Source: Atribacteria bacterium SCGC AAA255-N14
Lineage (GTDB): Bacteria; Atribacterota; JS1; SB-45; 34-128
Direction: 5' to 3'
NCBI GenBank assembly: GCA_000405345.1
Contig: ASPC01000080.1
Location: 1 to 5,504 of the forward strand
Length of the DNA stretch: 5,504 bases
Program-made: the position numbers and the translations under genes
Part shown: one piece after another, positions 5,020-5,504 of the stretch
Layout: every line of letters starts with the position of its first letter
Position numbering within the stretch: position 1 is the first letter of the stretch
The notes under the pieces: generated by a model
What the model was told of the DNA's origin: nothing
What the model saw: only the letters and a program-made list of their open reading frames with translations
Database searches by the model: none

Positions 5020-5504
5020 TTAATTTTTCATAGCATACGATGCAATTTTCTGAATCACTTTAGCACATCTTTCTCCGGTTTCATAATTGGGAATTCCATA
5101 TTTTTTTAATTCTCCAATCGCCTCTTTTACTAATCTGCCAGCCATAAAATTGGCAAATATAGGTATTTTTATCTCTTCTTTTATCTTGCCTAAAGCAGTG
5201 GCAATCTCTATAGAATACATGGAAGCAGTCGGAACGAATATGGCAATTATGGCATCATATTCCGAGGCAATAGTTTTACTGACTTTGGCAAAATATTCTG
5301 CTCCCGCATAGGCCAAAAGGTCGATAGGATTTCCTAAAGAAACATGAGGAGGGAGAATTTCTTTTAGTATATTCTTTAAACTTTCGGATGGTTCAGAGAC
5401 TTCTAATCCTAATTCTTCTAATTTATCTGTAGTTAATACTGCGGGTCCCCCTGAATTGGTAATTACTCCGATTTTATTCCCCTTGATTTTCGGATAATGA
5501 ATCA
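5020..5504 (-). CDS. ADP-forming acyl-CoA synthetase, alpha subunit, C-terminal fragment
   Basis: The gene enters from the right edge; 160 codons and a TAA stop (5022-5020) are visible. An apparent start at 5316 is only an internal TTG (Leu); the frame stays open and conserved to the edge. Matches to the succinyl-CoA-ligase-like domains of acetate/acyl-CoA ligase (ADP-forming) alpha subunits are GVITNSGGPAVLTTDKLEEL (12-31 of the fragment), LPPHVSLGNPIDLLA (50-64) and YDAIIAIFVPTAS (82-94). The final block is IPIFANFMAG...LKKYGIPNYETGERCAKVI, the family's usual end. The CoA-binding domain and the phosphohistidine motif would lie outside the window. The enzyme makes ATP from acyl-CoA, ADP and phosphate. 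The protein stops here and is not fused to the beta domain; the beta gene begins about 4.9 kb away, after the importer. No strong terminator follows the stop. Confidence 0.88.
   Translation of the reverse strand, partial: IHYPKIKGNKIGVITNSGGPAVLTTDKLEELGLEVSEPSESLKNILKEILPPHVSLGNPIDLLAYAGAEYFAKVSKTIASEYDAIIAIFVPTASMYSIEIATALGKIKEEIKIPIFANFMAGRLVKEAIGELKKYGIPNYETGERCAKVIQKIASYAMKN

Noticed and set aside
5087..5311. Plus-strand ORF of 74 codons
   Set aside because: It is antisense to the conserved C-terminal domain of the acyl-CoA synthetase alpha subunit.
5020..5316. A separate 98-residue gene starting at 5316
   Set aside because: The supposed start is an internal TTG (Leu) inside the conserved NPIDLLAY stretch. 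The frame continues with family motifs to the window edge.

Overview
All genes in this 5.5 kb window lie on the minus strand. It is AT-rich bacterial DNA with strong Shine-Dalgarno (SD) sites. It holds a complete five-gene ABC importer operon of the LivKHMGF type (branched-chain amino acid / HAAT family). In order of transcription, right to left: substrate-binding protein (livK-like, 3590-4858), permeases livH (2538-3398) and livM (1534-2538), and ATPases livG (795-1544) and livF (107-817). On each side is a fragment of an ADP-forming (NDP-forming) acyl-CoA synthetase. Upstream is the last 160 codons of the alpha subunit (5020-5504). Downstream, 29 nt after livF, are the first 25 codons of the beta subunit (1-77).

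Control is readable in two intergenic gaps. The 161-bp gap upstream of livK (4859-5019) holds a near-consensus sigma70 promoter, TTGACT-17 nt-TATAAT, overlapped by an inverted repeat. It is followed by a leader of roughly 87 nt carrying a strong SD with no obvious gene. The 191-bp gap between livK and livH (3399-3589) holds a weak hairpin followed by seven T's, then a perfect 14-bp stem-loop without a T tract, then a possible 20-codon ORF that overlaps the livH start. This is the layout expected if binding protein is made in excess over the permease complex. From livH to livF the genes are tightly coupled: livH/livM share one base (TAATG), livM/livG overlap by 11 bp and livG/livF by 23 bp. Each downstream SD sits inside the last codons of the gene before it.

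The main biological point is that a complete importer sits between the two subunit genes of an ATP-yielding acyl-CoA synthetase. A plausible reading is uptake of branched-chain (or other) amino acids or organic acids, conversion elsewhere to acyl-CoA, and recovery of ATP as the acyl-CoA is released as free acid. The substrate cannot be fixed from sequence: LivG has a degenerate ABC signature and LivM a variant of the family motif, so this may not be a classical leucine/isoleucine/valine system.

Organism: the binding protein has a plain Sec signal peptide without a lipobox, which favours a diderm cell. AT-richness and ADP-forming acyl-CoA synthetase suggest an anaerobic fermentative bacterium, possibly from a lineage such as Atribacterota or Synergistota. 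That placement is a guess. Most of the window is well explained by known families; the novelty lies in the gene arrangement and the control elements. No RNA genes, mobile elements or CRISPR arrays were seen.
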